A DNA stretch of 64,000 nt, from the NCBI RefSeq assembly GCF_039939195.1, contig NZ_JBDUUH010000011.1:62001-126000 (forward strand), read 5' to 3'. The stretch comes from Foliimonas ilicis. GTDB lineage: Bacteria; Pseudomonadota; Alphaproteobacteria; Rhizobiales; Rhizobiaceae. The translations under genes were made by a program, and so were the position numbers. Positions 8,853-16,406 of this stretch are shown here, piece after piece (the first letter of the stretch is position 1; each line of letters begins with the position of its first letter). A model generated the notes under the pieces. It searched no databases. It was not told the origin of the DNA and worked only from the letters and a program-made list of their open reading frames with translations.

Positions 8853-9650
8853 TCAGTCAACATCCGCCAAGGCTGCGATCTCTTCTTCCGGCGGTGCTTT
8901 CGCACCCGTCATGAAGGCAACGGCATCCGACATCGTGTATTCCTTCGGGTCGATCGTCGTCAGGCGACGTCCGAGCCGGTGTATGTGGATGCGGTCGGCA
9001 ACCTCAAAGACATGCGGCATGTTGTGCGAAATAAGCACGATCGGCAGGCCGCGGCGCTTCACGTCGAGGATGAGTTCCAGCACACGCCGCGATTCCTTCA
9101 CGCCGAGCGCTGCCGTCGGTTCATCCATGATGACGACTTTCGAGCCGAATGCCGCCGCCCGCGCCACTGCCACGCCCTGGCGCTGGCCGCCGGAAAGCGT
9201 TTCGACCGCCTGCCCGATATTCTGGATGGTCATCAGGCCGAGTTCGGAGAGCTTGTCGCGCGCCCGCTTTTCCATGGCCTGCCTGTCGAGCATGCGAAAC
9301 CATTTGCCGAGCACCCCAGGCTTTCGGATTTCGCGCCCCAGAAACATGTTGTCGGCAATGGAGAGGGCCGGTGAAAGTGCGAGGTTCTGGTAGACGGTTT
9401 CGATGCCCGCATCGCGCGCTTCCATCGGAGAGCGGAAATTGACGACCTTGCCGTCGATGCGGATTTCGCCTTCATCGGGAAGGATCGCACCGGAAATCGC
9501 CTTGATGAGCGACGACTTCCCGGCGCCATTGTCGCCGATCACCGCCAGGATTTCGCCCGGATAGAGATCGAAATCGCAATCGTTGAGCGCGGTGACGCGT
9601 CCATATCTTTTGACGAGGCCGCGCGCTGTGAGAAACGGTTCGACTGACAT
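8853..9650 (-). CDS. frcA: Sugar ABC transporter ATP-binding protein (FrcA-like)
   Basis: ATPase subunit energising monosaccharide import. The 265-aa protein has one ABC domain: Walker A GDNGAGKSS near residue 38, Q-loop TVYQNLALS, signature ETLSGGQRQGVAVAR, and Walker B VVIMDEPTAALG. The switch His is in LISHNMPHV. Most CUT2 ATPases are about 500-aa duplications. A single-domain subunit of about 260 aa is the FrcA arrangement known from rhizobial fructose transporters. Its ATG shares one base with the frcC TGA (TGATG). It is the last gene of frcB-frcC-frcA. Confidence 0.88.
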   Translation of the reverse strand: MSVEPFLTARGLVKRYGRVTALNDCDFDLYPGEILAVIGDNGAGKSSLIKAISGAILPDEGEIRIDGKVVNFRSPMEARDAGIETVYQNLALSPALSIADNMFLGREIRKPGVLGKWFRMLDRQAMEKRARDKLSELGLMTIQNIGQAVETLSGGQRQGVAVARAAAFGSKVVIMDEPTAALGVKESRRVLELILDVKRRGLPIVLISHNMPHVFEVADRIHIHRLGRRLTTIDPKEYTMSDAVAFMTGAKAPPEEEIAALADVD

Positions 9651-10732
9651 CAGCCTGCTACCTTTCTGATCCACTGATCGACCGCGACAGCGGCGATGAT
9701 AAGGGCGCCGATGAGGAGAAAGGTCCATTGCGGGTCCGCACCCATCATGCGCAGGCCGAAGGACGAAACGCCGACGATGAGCGCGCCGAAGAGCATGCCG
9801 AGGATCGAGCCGCGCCCGCCGAAAAGCGAGATACCGCCGATCACCACAGCCGTAATGGATTCGATGTTGGCGAACTGCCCGACCGTCGGAGACACGGAAC
9901 CGATACGGCCGATGAGTGCCCAGCCCGCCAATGCGCAGATGAGGCCCGACAGCATGTAGACGGAAACCAGCACGCGCTTGACCCGCACGCCGGAAAGCTT
10001 GGCCGCCTCCGGGTCGTCGCCTATCGCATAGACGTGCCGCCCCCAGGCCGTGTAATTCATCACGTACCATAAGAGCAGCACCAGCAGCACCATGAAGATG
10101 ACGCCGTAGGTGAAGACCGCGCCGCCCATCCGGAACGTATTGCCGAAAAATTGCAGCAGGGGCGCCTGCGTCTCGACATCCTGCGCGCGGATCGTTTCAT
10201 TGGCCGAATAGAGGAAGTTCGAGGCCAGAACGATCTGCCACATGCCGAGTGTGACGATGAAAGGCGGCAGCTTCATATAGGCAATCAGCACGCCGTTTAT
10301 CCAGCCGCAGAAAGCGCCGACAGCAAGGCCGCATGCAACAGCCGCGGCTGGCGGCAGGCCATAGCGGAAGGTGAATTGCCCCATCACCACCGACGACAGA
10401 ACCATGATCGCGCCGACGGAAAGATCGATACCGGCGGTCGTGATGACGAGCGTCTGCGCAGCACCCACGATACCGACAATGGCGACCTGTTGAAGAATAA
10501 GGGTCAAGGAAAAGGCGGAGAAGAACTTTCCGCCGATGAGAACGCCGAACACGACCAGCGCCACGACAAGCACGATCAGCGGAACCGCCGAGGGGCTGGA
10601 GTGGAGGAAGTGTTGAGCCTGCTCGAAAAACGTCCGCTTTTCGCTGGAGAAATTCGCCACCGCCCTGTCGCTTTCGGACAAAGCCGCCTCGTATTCCTGC
10701 GACTGCCGGACGCCTGCTGGAATTTCACTCAT
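9650..10732 (-). CDS. frcC: Sugar ABC transporter permease (FrcC-like)
   Basis: Integral membrane permease of the BPD_transp_2 (CUT2/ribose) family, forming the channel for the sugar bound by FrcB. It has 360 aa with a hydrophilic N-terminal extension of about 45 residues. About eight to ten hydrophobic segments follow. The family stretch TAGIDLSVGAIMVLSS lies near residue 100-115, and GDDPEAAKLSGVRVKRV forms the cytoplasmic coupling loop. The start at 10732 follows GGGAG by 10 nt. A 151-bp gap with a stable hairpin separates it from frcB. Confidence 0.9.
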   Translation of the reverse strand: MSEIPAGVRQSQEYEAALSESDRAVANFSSEKRTFFEQAQHFLHSSPSAVPLIVLVVALVVFGVLIGGKFFSAFSLTLILQQVAIVGIVGAAQTLVITTAGIDLSVGAIMVLSSVVMGQFTFRYGLPPAAAVACGLAVGAFCGWINGVLIAYMKLPPFIVTLGMWQIVLASNFLYSANETIRAQDVETQAPLLQFFGNTFRMGGAVFTYGVIFMVLLVLLLWYVMNYTAWGRHVYAIGDDPEAAKLSGVRVKRVLVSVYMLSGLICALAGWALIGRIGSVSPTVGQFANIESITAVVIGGISLFGGRGSILGMLFGALIVGVSSFGLRMMGADPQWTFLLIGALIIAAVAVDQWIRKVAG

Positions 10733-10826
10733 CTGCGATTTTCTCCCGCAGTTCTATTCCGATCCGGGCCGATCTGGGAGGGGGCCGCGAGGCCACCCTC
10801 CACCGATGCGGCTTGACCTTGTTTAT

Positions 10827-10871
10827 GCATGTCTTCATCCCGAAACCGGATCCCACTTTCGGGAGACATGC
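10827..10871. repeat. REP-like hairpin between frcB and frcC
   Basis: A 45-bp inverted repeat has outer arms GCATGTC (10827-10833) and GACATGC (10865-10871) and inner arms CCCGAAA (10839-10845) and TTTCGGG (10857-10863). A hairpin of the same GCATG...CCGAAA...TTTCGG...CATGC plan occurs at 38363-38406. Its place just after the binding-protein gene is where mRNA-stabilising hairpins commonly raise binding protein over permease levels. That role is inferred. Confidence 0.85.
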
Positions 10872-10883
10872 TTTAGGGTCAGA

Positions 10884-11918
10884 TCAGCCCCAGCACTTAT
10901 CGAGGCCGGTTTTCACGTCGATCGACTCCACGCCTTCCACGGGCTTGTCAGTGACGAGGGCTACGCCGGTGTCGAAGAAATCCTTGCCTTCGGTCGGCTT
11001 GGGCTTCTCACCGCTGTCGGCGAATTTCTTGATCGCCTCGACGCCAAGAGACGCCATCAGCAACGGATATTGCTGCGAGGTCGCGCCGATCACGCCGTCC
11101 TGAACGTTCTTGACGCCCGGGCAGCCGCCATCGACGGAGACGATCAGCACGTTCTGTTCCATGCCGACAGCCTTCAGCGCTTCATACGCACCGGCAGCGG
11201 CAGGCTCGTTGATCGTGTGGACGACATTGATCGAAGGGTCTTTCTGGAGAAGGTTTTCCATGGCCTTGCGGCCGCCTTCCTCATTGCCGTCGGTCGCGCC
11301 ATGACCGACGATGCGTGCATCGTCCTCATCGCCGATCCTCTTGGGATCCTTCGCATCGATGCCGAAGCCGATCATGAAACCCTGATTGCGCATAACGTCG
11401 ACCGAGGGCTGCGACGCATTCAGATTGAGGAATGCGATTTTCGCCTCCTTGGCTGCATCGCCAAGCGTGCCTGCAGCCCATTTTCCGATGAGTTCGCCAG
11501 CCAGAAGATTATCGGTGGCAAAGGTTGCATCGGCGGCATCAGTCGGCTCAAGCGGCGTATCAAGCGCGATGACCAGAATGCCCGCATCGCGCGCTTTCTT
11601 GACCGAAGGCACGATGCCTGCGGTGTCAGATGCGGCCAGCAGAATGCCCTTCACGCCATCCGCGATGCAGGTTTCGATGGCCGCGACCTGGCTTTCGCTG
11701 TCACCGTCGATCCTGCCCGCATAGGTCTTGAGGCTGACGCCCAGTTCCTTTGCCTTTTCCGTCGCGCCTTCCTTCATCTTCACGAAAAACGGGTTCGTGT
11801 CGGTCTTCGTAATCAGGCACGCGGAAACGTCTGCCGCCGAAGCGGGCGCGGTGAAGGCTGCTATTGCGAGCGCTGCCGCGCCGAGCAAAGCCGGATTCCT
11901 TACGTAAAATTTGCTCAC
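10884..11918 (-). CDS. frcB: Periplasmic sugar-binding protein (FrcB-like)
   Basis: Substrate-capture subunit of the FrcBCA-type importer, 344 aa, in the Peripla_BP_4 fold. The N-terminus is a signal peptide (about residues 1-28, cleavage near ASAAD). The mature part has TDTNPFFVKMKEGATEKA and the hinge/ligand stretch LNASQPSVDVMRNQGF. The start is a GTG at 11918, 5 nt after GGAGG. It is the first gene of the minus-strand frcBCA operon and diverges from the ROK regulator. Similarity suggests fructose, mannose or ribose as ligand; the sugar cannot be read from sequence. Confidence 0.88.
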   Translation of the reverse strand: MSKFYVRNPALLGAAALAIAAFTAPASAADVSACLITKTDTNPFFVKMKEGATEKAKELGVSLKTYAGRIDGDSESQVAAIETCIADGVKGILLAASDTAGIVPSVKKARDAGILVIALDTPLEPTDAADATFATDNLLAGELIGKWAAGTLGDAAKEAKIAFLNLNASQPSVDVMRNQGFMIGFGIDAKDPKRIGDEDDARIVGHGATDGNEEGGRKAMENLLQKDPSINVVHTINEPAAAGAYEALKAVGMEQNVLIVSVDGGCPGVKNVQDGVIGATSQQYPLLMASLGVEAIKKFADSGEKPKPTEGKDFFDTGVALVTDKPVEGVESIDVKTGLDKCWG

Positions 11919-12020
11919 TTATACCTCCCAGTTGAAAGCCCTTGGCGGTCTTTGCCGCCGCGCCATCGGACTTGTCTCTCCCATCCTCAAGCCCGATCAG
12001 AAAACCAGCAATGAAACTTG

Positions 12021-12058
12021 CTGTCAATAATTAAATCACTCTTATTTATTATTGACAG
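12021..12058. promoter_or_regulatory. Divergent frcB/frcR operator with outward -35 elements
   Basis: Perfect 11-bp inverted repeat CTGTCAATAAT (12021-12031) / ATTATTGACAG (12048-12058) in the 195-bp gap between frcB and the ROK regulator. An inner TAAAT/ATTTA pair extends the symmetry. Each arm carries an outward TTGACA. On the minus strand TTGACA (12027-12022) is 17 bp from TTTTCT, pointing to frcB. On the plus strand TTGACA (12052-12057) points to the regulator, with only a weak -10. The AT-rich arms resemble Mlc/NagC-type ROK operators, so autoregulation and control of frcBCA are inferred. Confidence 0.7.
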
Positions 12059-12113
12059 AGTTTCGCAAACTACTCATTTTGGCCACGTCATATGTGCGTT
12101 CAGGAGGATTTTG

Positions 12114-13340
12114 GTGGACGCCGCCAATCATGCAAAGGGTTCGCAGGAGCCGCAGGAAAGCCGTTTTCGCGGCACCAACCAGAGCGGCATGCGCGATTAC
12201 AATGAGCGTCTCGTGCTTTCGCTCGTGCGGCGCTATGGCAGCCTGTCGAAAAGCGACATTGCCCGCATGACCAGGCTTTCCGCGCAGACCGTCTCGGTCA
12301 TCATGCGCGAACTGGAAGACGCGAAACTTCTGCTGAGGCAGGAACCCGTTCGCGGCAAGGTTGGCCAGCCTTCCGTTCCGATGGCGCTCGATCCGGAGGG
12401 CGCATATTTTCTCGGCCTGAAAATCGGCAGGCGCAGCGCTGAACTGGTGCTGATCGATTTCCTCGGACAGGTGCGCGGCATGCTGCGCGATTCCTACAAA
12501 TATCCAACACCGCAAAAGACCGTCGAGTTTGCATCCAAGGCCATCGCAAAGCTGCGCGGAACACTCGACGCGGCACAGAATTCCCGGATTTCGGGCCTTG
12601 GCATCGCCATTCCCTACGAACTCTGGAACTGGGCGGATGCCGCTGGCGCGCCGCTCGAGGTCATGGAAGAATGGCGCAACCGCGATATTCGGGCCGACCT
12701 TCAGCCCTTCGTGGATTTCCCGGTCTATCTGGAAAACGATGCGAGCGCTGCCTGCGGCGCCGAACTGGTTTTCGGAAAAACGCACGGCCTGCGCGACTTC
12801 ATCTATTTCTACATCGGCGCATTTGCAGGCGGCGGCGTGGTGCTGAATGGCGGGCTTTACACGGGACAAAGCGGCAATGCCGGTGCTGTCGGCTCGATGC
12901 CGGTTCCAGGCGAGAAAGGAGAGCCGATGCAGCAGCTCATCGACGTCGCCTCGCTCGCCACGCTGGAAAAATCCATCACGGATAAGGGCGGCAAGGCCGA
13001 CCATCTGTGGACCGCGCCGGAAGATTGGGGCGACCTCGGCCCGGAGCTCGACCAATGGATTTCCAAGGCCGGGCAGGCACTGGCCTACGCGATCGTCAGT
13101 GCATCCTCGATCCTCGATTTCGAGGCAGCAGTCATCGAAGGCTGGATGCCCGCCAAAATCCGCGAACGGCTCGTCGCATCCGTCAGAATGGCGATGGACG
13201 AAATCGACGTCGAAGGGCTAAACGTGCCTTCCATCATCGAGGGAACGGTGGGCATCCATGCCCGCGCGCTGGGTGGCGCCAGCCTGCCCCTGTCGGAACG
13301 TTTTTTGATCGGGCCAGCCCCGCTTTTGAAAGGTAATTGA
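12114..13340 (+). CDS. frcR: ROK-family transcriptional regulator (FrcR-like)
   Basis: Probable sugar-responsive repressor of the divergent frcBCA operon. With a GTG start at 12114 (6 nt after AGGAGG) the protein is 408 aa. The frame is open further upstream, but that extension would cover the operator and lacks a ribosome binding site. An N-terminal winged helix-turn-helix (KSDIARMTRLSAQTVSVIMRE) is followed by the ROK sugar-kinase-like fold, with NDASAACGAE and GQSGNAGAVG. The kinase DxGGT loop is replaced by LKIGRRSAE, and the CxCG zinc motif is absent. This fits a regulator rather than a kinase. It heads an operon with the mutarotase and PfkB kinase. Confidence 0.88.
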   Translation: MDAANHAKGSQEPQESRFRGTNQSGMRDYNERLVLSLVRRYGSLSKSDIARMTRLSAQTVSVIMRELEDAKLLLRQEPVRGKVGQPSVPMALDPEGAYFLGLKIGRRSAELVLIDFLGQVRGMLRDSYKYPTPQKTVEFASKAIAKLRGTLDAAQNSRISGLGIAIPYELWNWADAAGAPLEVMEEWRNRDIRADLQPFVDFPVYLENDASAACGAELVFGKTHGLRDFIYFYIGAFAGGGVVLNGGLYTGQSGNAGAVGSMPVPGEKGEPMQQLIDVASLATLEKSITDKGGKADHLWTAPEDWGDLGPELDQWISKAGQALAYAIVSASSILDFEAAVIEGWMPAKIRERLVASVRMAMDEIDVEGLNVPSIIEGTVGIHARALGGASLPLSERFLIGPAPLLKGN

Positions 13341-13342
13341 AC

Positions 13343-13789
13343 ATGCTTATCGGCATACCGCCAATTCTCGGGCCGGAACTTCTTTCGACGCTGCGCGCGA
13401 TGGGTCATGGCGACGAAATCGCGCTGGTGGACGGCAATTATCCGGCAGAAGAACATGCGCGGCGCATCATACGAGCAGACGGGATCGAGCTTTTGCCGAT
13501 GCTCGACGCGATACTGCGCGTGCTGCCAATCGACGATTTCATCGAGGATGCGATTTTCCGCTCGTCGGCCAAGGGAATTCCAAGCGAGGTCGCGCCGGTG
13601 CATGGTGACATCGAAAATCTCATCCGCAAACATGCGCCCGGCCGCACCATCACACCGCTTGCCGGTGCCGATTTTTACGCGCGCGTTGCCGCCGCCCATG
13701 TCGTGATCGCAACCAGCGAACCCCTGCTCTACGCCAATGTCATCCTGCGCAAGGGCGTGATCTATCCCGAAAAAGGCTCCAACGCATGA
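13343..13789 (+). CDS. RbsD/FucU-family sugar mutarotase
   Basis: Small protein of 148 aa that should interconvert anomers of a monosaccharide (ribose or fucose mutarotase family), feeding the correct form to the kinase. The N-terminus MLIGIPPILGPELLSTLRAM, then MGHGDEIALVDGNYP with the family His and Asp, and a C-terminal TSEPLLYANVILRKGVI are family hallmarks. The ATG at 13343 follows AAAGG by 9 nt and lies 2 nt after the regulator stop. Its last codons overlap the kinase start as ATGA. The substrate is inferred from the operon, not shown. Confidence 0.85.
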   Translation: MLIGIPPILGPELLSTLRAMGHGDEIALVDGNYPAEEHARRIIRADGIELLPMLDAILRVLPIDDFIEDAIFRSSAKGIPSEVAPVHGDIENLIRKHAPGRTITPLAGADFYARVAAAHVVIATSEPLLYANVILRKGVIYPEKGSNA

Positions 13790-14712
13790 TCCTTTGCTGT
13801 GGTGAAGCGCTGATCGACATGCTGCCGCGCGAAAGCCGCGACGGCGAGCCATCCTTTGCGCCCTATGCGGGCGGCGCGGTGTTCAACAGCGCTATTGCGC
13901 TGGGGCGGCTGGGCATCCCTGTCGAATTCTTTTCCGGCCTGTCGTCGGATCTTTTCGGCCAGCAGATCAGGGACGTTCTGGCCACAAGCAATGTCGGCTC
14001 GCGCTATGCGGACGTTTCGGCACGCCCGACCACGCTCGCCTTCGTGCGGCTGGAAAACGGCCACGCGACATATACGTTCTACGACGAAAACACCGCCGGG
14101 CGTATGCTGAGTGAAGACGATCTTCCGCTTCTGGAAGACGACATATCGGCCATGCTTTTCGGCGCGATCAGCCTCATTCCAGAGCCGAGCGGCAGTGCCT
14201 ATGAGGCCCTGATGCGGCGCGAGCACGACCGCCGCGTAACCATGCTCGATCCCAACATCCGGCCGGGTTTCATTCCCGACAAGGACAAGCACATGGATCG
14301 CATCCGCCGCATGATGGCGATGGCCGACATCGTGAAACTGTCGAACGAGGATCTGGCATGGTTCGGACTGGATGGCAGCGAAGACGACATCGCCGCCGCA
14401 TGGCTCGAAAGTGGCCCCAAGCTCATTCTCGTCACCCATGGCGGCGATGGCGCGGTCGGCTACACGAAGCGCGAAAAGGTTCAGGTCGAGCCGAAACAGG
14501 TTCAGGTCGTCGATACGGTCGGTGCTGGCGATACGTTCAATGCCGGCGTGCTGGCCTCGCTGTATGATCAGAATTTGCTGTCCAAGCAGGCGCTTGAACG
14601 GCTAACGCCGGAGGCAATCCGGCAGGCGCTGACACTTGGGTCGCAGGCGGCTGCGGTGACGGTTTCGCGGGCGGGTGCCAATCCGCCTTGGCGGCGGGAG
14701 CTTGGTAATTAG
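13786..14712 (+). CDS. frcK: PfkB-family carbohydrate kinase (fructokinase-like)
   Basis: ATP-dependent sugar kinase, 308 aa, expected to phosphorylate the imported monosaccharide. The first PfkB signature is GGAVFNSAIALGRLG near residue 28. The second, VDTVGAGDTFNAGVLA near residue 243, contains the catalytic Asp and the GAGD anion hole. The ATG overlaps the mutarotase stop (ATGA). FrcK is encoded beside frcBCA in rhizobia, and here it is on the divergent arm instead. The exact sugar is an inference, so the gene symbol is tentative. Confidence 0.82.
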   Translation: MILCCGEALIDMLPRESRDGEPSFAPYAGGAVFNSAIALGRLGIPVEFFSGLSSDLFGQQIRDVLATSNVGSRYADVSARPTTLAFVRLENGHATYTFYDENTAGRMLSEDDLPLLEDDISAMLFGAISLIPEPSGSAYEALMRREHDRRVTMLDPNIRPGFIPDKDKHMDRIRRMMAMADIVKLSNEDLAWFGLDGSEDDIAAAWLESGPKLILVTHGGDGAVGYTKREKVQVEPKQVQVVDTVGAGDTFNAGVLASLYDQNLLSKQALERLTPEAIRQALTLGSQAAAVTVSRAGANPPWRRELGN

Positions 14713-14730
14713 GTCAACGCTCGACGCTGC

Positions 14731-14875
14731 CCCCCTCTGTCCTGCCGGACATCTCCCCCACGGGTGGGGAGATTGGCTTTCATCTATGATTTCGCCAATC
14801 GTTGAAGGCTTAGAGCGGCGGGACCAACTGCCAATCTCCCCACCTGTGGGGGAGATGTCCGGCAGGACAGAGGGG
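14731..14875. repeat. Palindromic intergenic repeat, family B copy 1
   Basis: Arms 14731-14777 and 14830-14875 are almost perfectly complementary, beginning CCCCCTCTGTCCTGCCGGAC and ending in its complement. The central 52 bp is unique apart from a CAACGATTGGCG-like word shared (in complement) with the other copies. Copies 2 and 3 lie at 26371-26528 and 31456-31613. It sits just after the kinase gene and could stop transcription there. The rest of the 14713-14986 gap shows nothing else. Confidence 0.9.
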
Positions 14876-14986
14876 CGCGCGACGGAACGCAAACCTCTCC
14901 ATATAAGTTGGCCCCACGATCACTTTATATTTCCCACATTCTCCAGCAAATTCCGTCACATGCCAAAAATCGCGGCATTGTGCGCC

Positions 14987-15015
14987 TTTGACCCCCTCCC
15001 CGGCATCGCTATAGT
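14987..15015 (+). promoter_or_regulatory. Sigma-70-type promoter of the DegT aminotransferase
   Basis: TTTGAC (14987-14992), a 17-bp spacer and TATAGT (15010-15015) give a near-consensus promoter. Predicted transcription start is around 15022, leaving a leader of about 114 nt before the ATG at 15136. Confidence 0.7.
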
Positions 15016-15024
15016 AACGGCGAG

Positions 15025-15096
15025 CGAACGCCGGTGAAATCCGGCAGGGCGCGGGGCGCTTCCTCAGGCGCTGGCTTCCCTGCTAATCAGCGTTCG
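15025..15096 (+). promoter_or_regulatory. Structured leader RNA, candidate riboswitch aptamer
   Basis: A 7-bp closing stem CGAACGC (15025-15031) / GCGTTCG (15090-15096) encloses two further helices. One is a short hairpin CGG/CCG around 15032-15043. The other is GCAGGG (15044-15049) / CCCTGC (15078-15083), topped by GCGC (15056-15059) / GCGC (15068-15071). CGCTG (15069-15073) can pair instead with CAGCG (15088-15092), which would break the closing stem. This is an aptamer-like three-way junction with a possible switch. A 21-codon GTG-TAA frame (15034-15099) overlaps it, so a leader peptide is an alternative. I did not match it to a known riboswitch class; the GGTGAAATCC resemblance to cobalamin riboswitches is only local. 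Confidence 0.5.
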
Positions 15097-15101
15097 TAAT
15101 G

Positions 15102-15124
15102 TGGCCAAAGGGCCAGAATTTTTT
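15102..15124 (+). terminator. Terminator-like hairpin in the DegT leader
   Basis: TGGCC (15102-15106) and GGCCA (15111-15115) form a short GC-rich stem with an AAAG loop, followed by GAA and six T (15119-15124). The ribosome binding site CGGAG (15126-15130) and ATG (15136) come directly after. A terminator in this place, behind a structured leader, suggests attenuation. The stem is only 5 bp, so efficiency is uncertain. Confidence 0.5.
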
Positions 15125-15135
15125 CCGGAGCGATC

Positions 15136-16278
15136 ATGCAATTCATCGACCTCGGCGCACAGCGCGAAAGAATCCGCGACAGGCTGAAAGCGGCAATCGA
15201 CCATGTGGTCGATGATGGCCGCTACATCCTCGGCCCGCAGGTGGCGGAGTTCGAGAAAAAGCTCGCGGATTATGTCGGCGTCAAGCATGTCGTCGCCTGC
15301 GCAAACGGCACCGACGCGCTGCTTTTGCCGCTCTACGCTTCGGGCATCGGCCCCGGCGACGCGGTGTTCGTGCCGAGCTTCACCTTTGCAGCGACCGCGG
15401 AAGTCGTGTCGCTTGCCAAGGCAGAGCCGATTTTCGTCGACGTCGACAAGAACAATTACAATATCGACATTCAAAGCCTCGAAGCGGCAATCGCGATGGT
15501 GAAGGCGGAAGGCCGCCTGACGCCGCGCGCGATCATCCCCGTCGATCTGTTCGGCCTTGGGGCCGACTATGAGGCAATCGAAAAGATCGCCGAGCGCGAA
15601 AATCTGCTGGTCATTGAAGACGCCGCTCAGTCCATCGGCGGCAAACTCGATGGCAAGATGTGCGGCGCGTTCGGCCATGTCGCCGGAACCAGCTTCTACC
15701 CGGCAAAGCCGCTCGGCTGTTATGGCGATGGCGGCGCGATGTTCACCAATGACGATGCGCTGGCCGAACGCCTGCGCTCCTTTGCCTTCCACGGCAAGGG
15801 CGAGACGCAATATGACAATGTGGTTGTCGGCCTGAACTCGCGCCTCGACACGTTGCAGGCGGCAATTCTCATCGAAAAGCTGGCGATCCTCGAAGACGAG
15901 ATGGAAGCACGCGACCGCGTGGCACGCCGCTATGTCGAAGGCCTTGGCGATGTCGTAAAGGCCGCGCATGCGCCCGATGGCAGCCGCTCGGCCTGGGCGC
16001 AATATGCCATCGAGACACCGAACCGCGACGGGTTGAAAGCCCATCTTAAGGAGAAGAGCATTCCGTCCGTCATCTACTATGTGAAGCCGCTGCACGCGCA
16101 AATCGCCTACCGCGATTTCCCGCGTACGCCGACCGGTTTGACGGTGTCGGAGACGCTGCCGAAAAACATCCTCTGCCTGCCGATGCACCCCTATCTCAGT
16201 GAAGCCGATCAGGACCGGGTGATTAGCGAAATCAGGAATTTCGTGGGGTCGAATTCGTCGAAGGCTGCGGCGGAGTAG
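15136..16278 (+). CDS. DegT/DnrJ/EryC1-family PLP aminotransferase
   Basis: PLP-dependent sugar aminotransferase of 380 aa, of the type acting on keto-sugar nucleotides for surface polysaccharide (WbpE-like). Family features are GRYILGPQVAEFEKKLADY, NGTDALLLPL, PSFTFAATAEVV, VIEDAAQSIGG, and the PLP-lysine region GTSFYPAKPLGCYGDGGA near residue 190-208. Start ATG is 5 nt after CGGAG. It stands alone: palindromic repeats lie on either side and the convergent cysQ follows. The long structured leader (15016-15135) implies regulation at RNA level. The exact substrate is not deducible. Confidence 0.9.
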   Translation: MQFIDLGAQRERIRDRLKAAIDHVVDDGRYILGPQVAEFEKKLADYVGVKHVVACANGTDALLLPLYASGIGPGDAVFVPSFTFAATAEVVSLAKAEPIFVDVDKNNYNIDIQSLEAAIAMVKAEGRLTPRAIIPVDLFGLGADYEAIEKIAERENLLVIEDAAQSIGGKLDGKMCGAFGHVAGTSFYPAKPLGCYGDGGAMFTNDDALAERLRSFAFHGKGETQYDNVVVGLNSRLDTLQAAILIEKLAILEDEMEARDRVARRYVEGLGDVVKAAHAPDGSRSAWAQYAIETPNRDGLKAHLKEKSIPSVIYYVKPLHAQIAYRDFPRTPTGLTVSETLPKNILCLPMHPYLSEADQDRVISEIRNFVGSNSSKAAAE

Positions 16279-16281
16279 GCT

Positions 16282-16405
16282 ACCCCCACTCCGTCCGCTA
16301 CGCGGCCACCTCTCCCCCACTTCGTGAGGGAGAGGAAAAGCGGCGGCATCCTTCCTTGCCCCTTTCCAAGGGGAGAGGTGGTTTGCGCAGCAAACCGGAG
16401 AGGGG
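16282..16405. repeat. Palindromic intergenic repeat, family A copy 2
   Basis: Starts ACCCCCACTCCGTCCGC and ends with GGGGAGAGGTGG...CGGAGAGGGG, related to the copy at 2631-2754 but with diverged arms. It fills the convergent gap between the DegT gene and cysQ almost exactly, and could serve as a two-way terminator. Confidence 0.8.
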
Positions 16406-16406
16406 T

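Noticed and set aside
15030..15060. Cobalamin riboswitch-like core GGTGAAATCC
   Set aside because: Only one short local match; the upstream and downstream conserved boxes of the cobalamin class are missing, and the gene is not a cobalamin gene.
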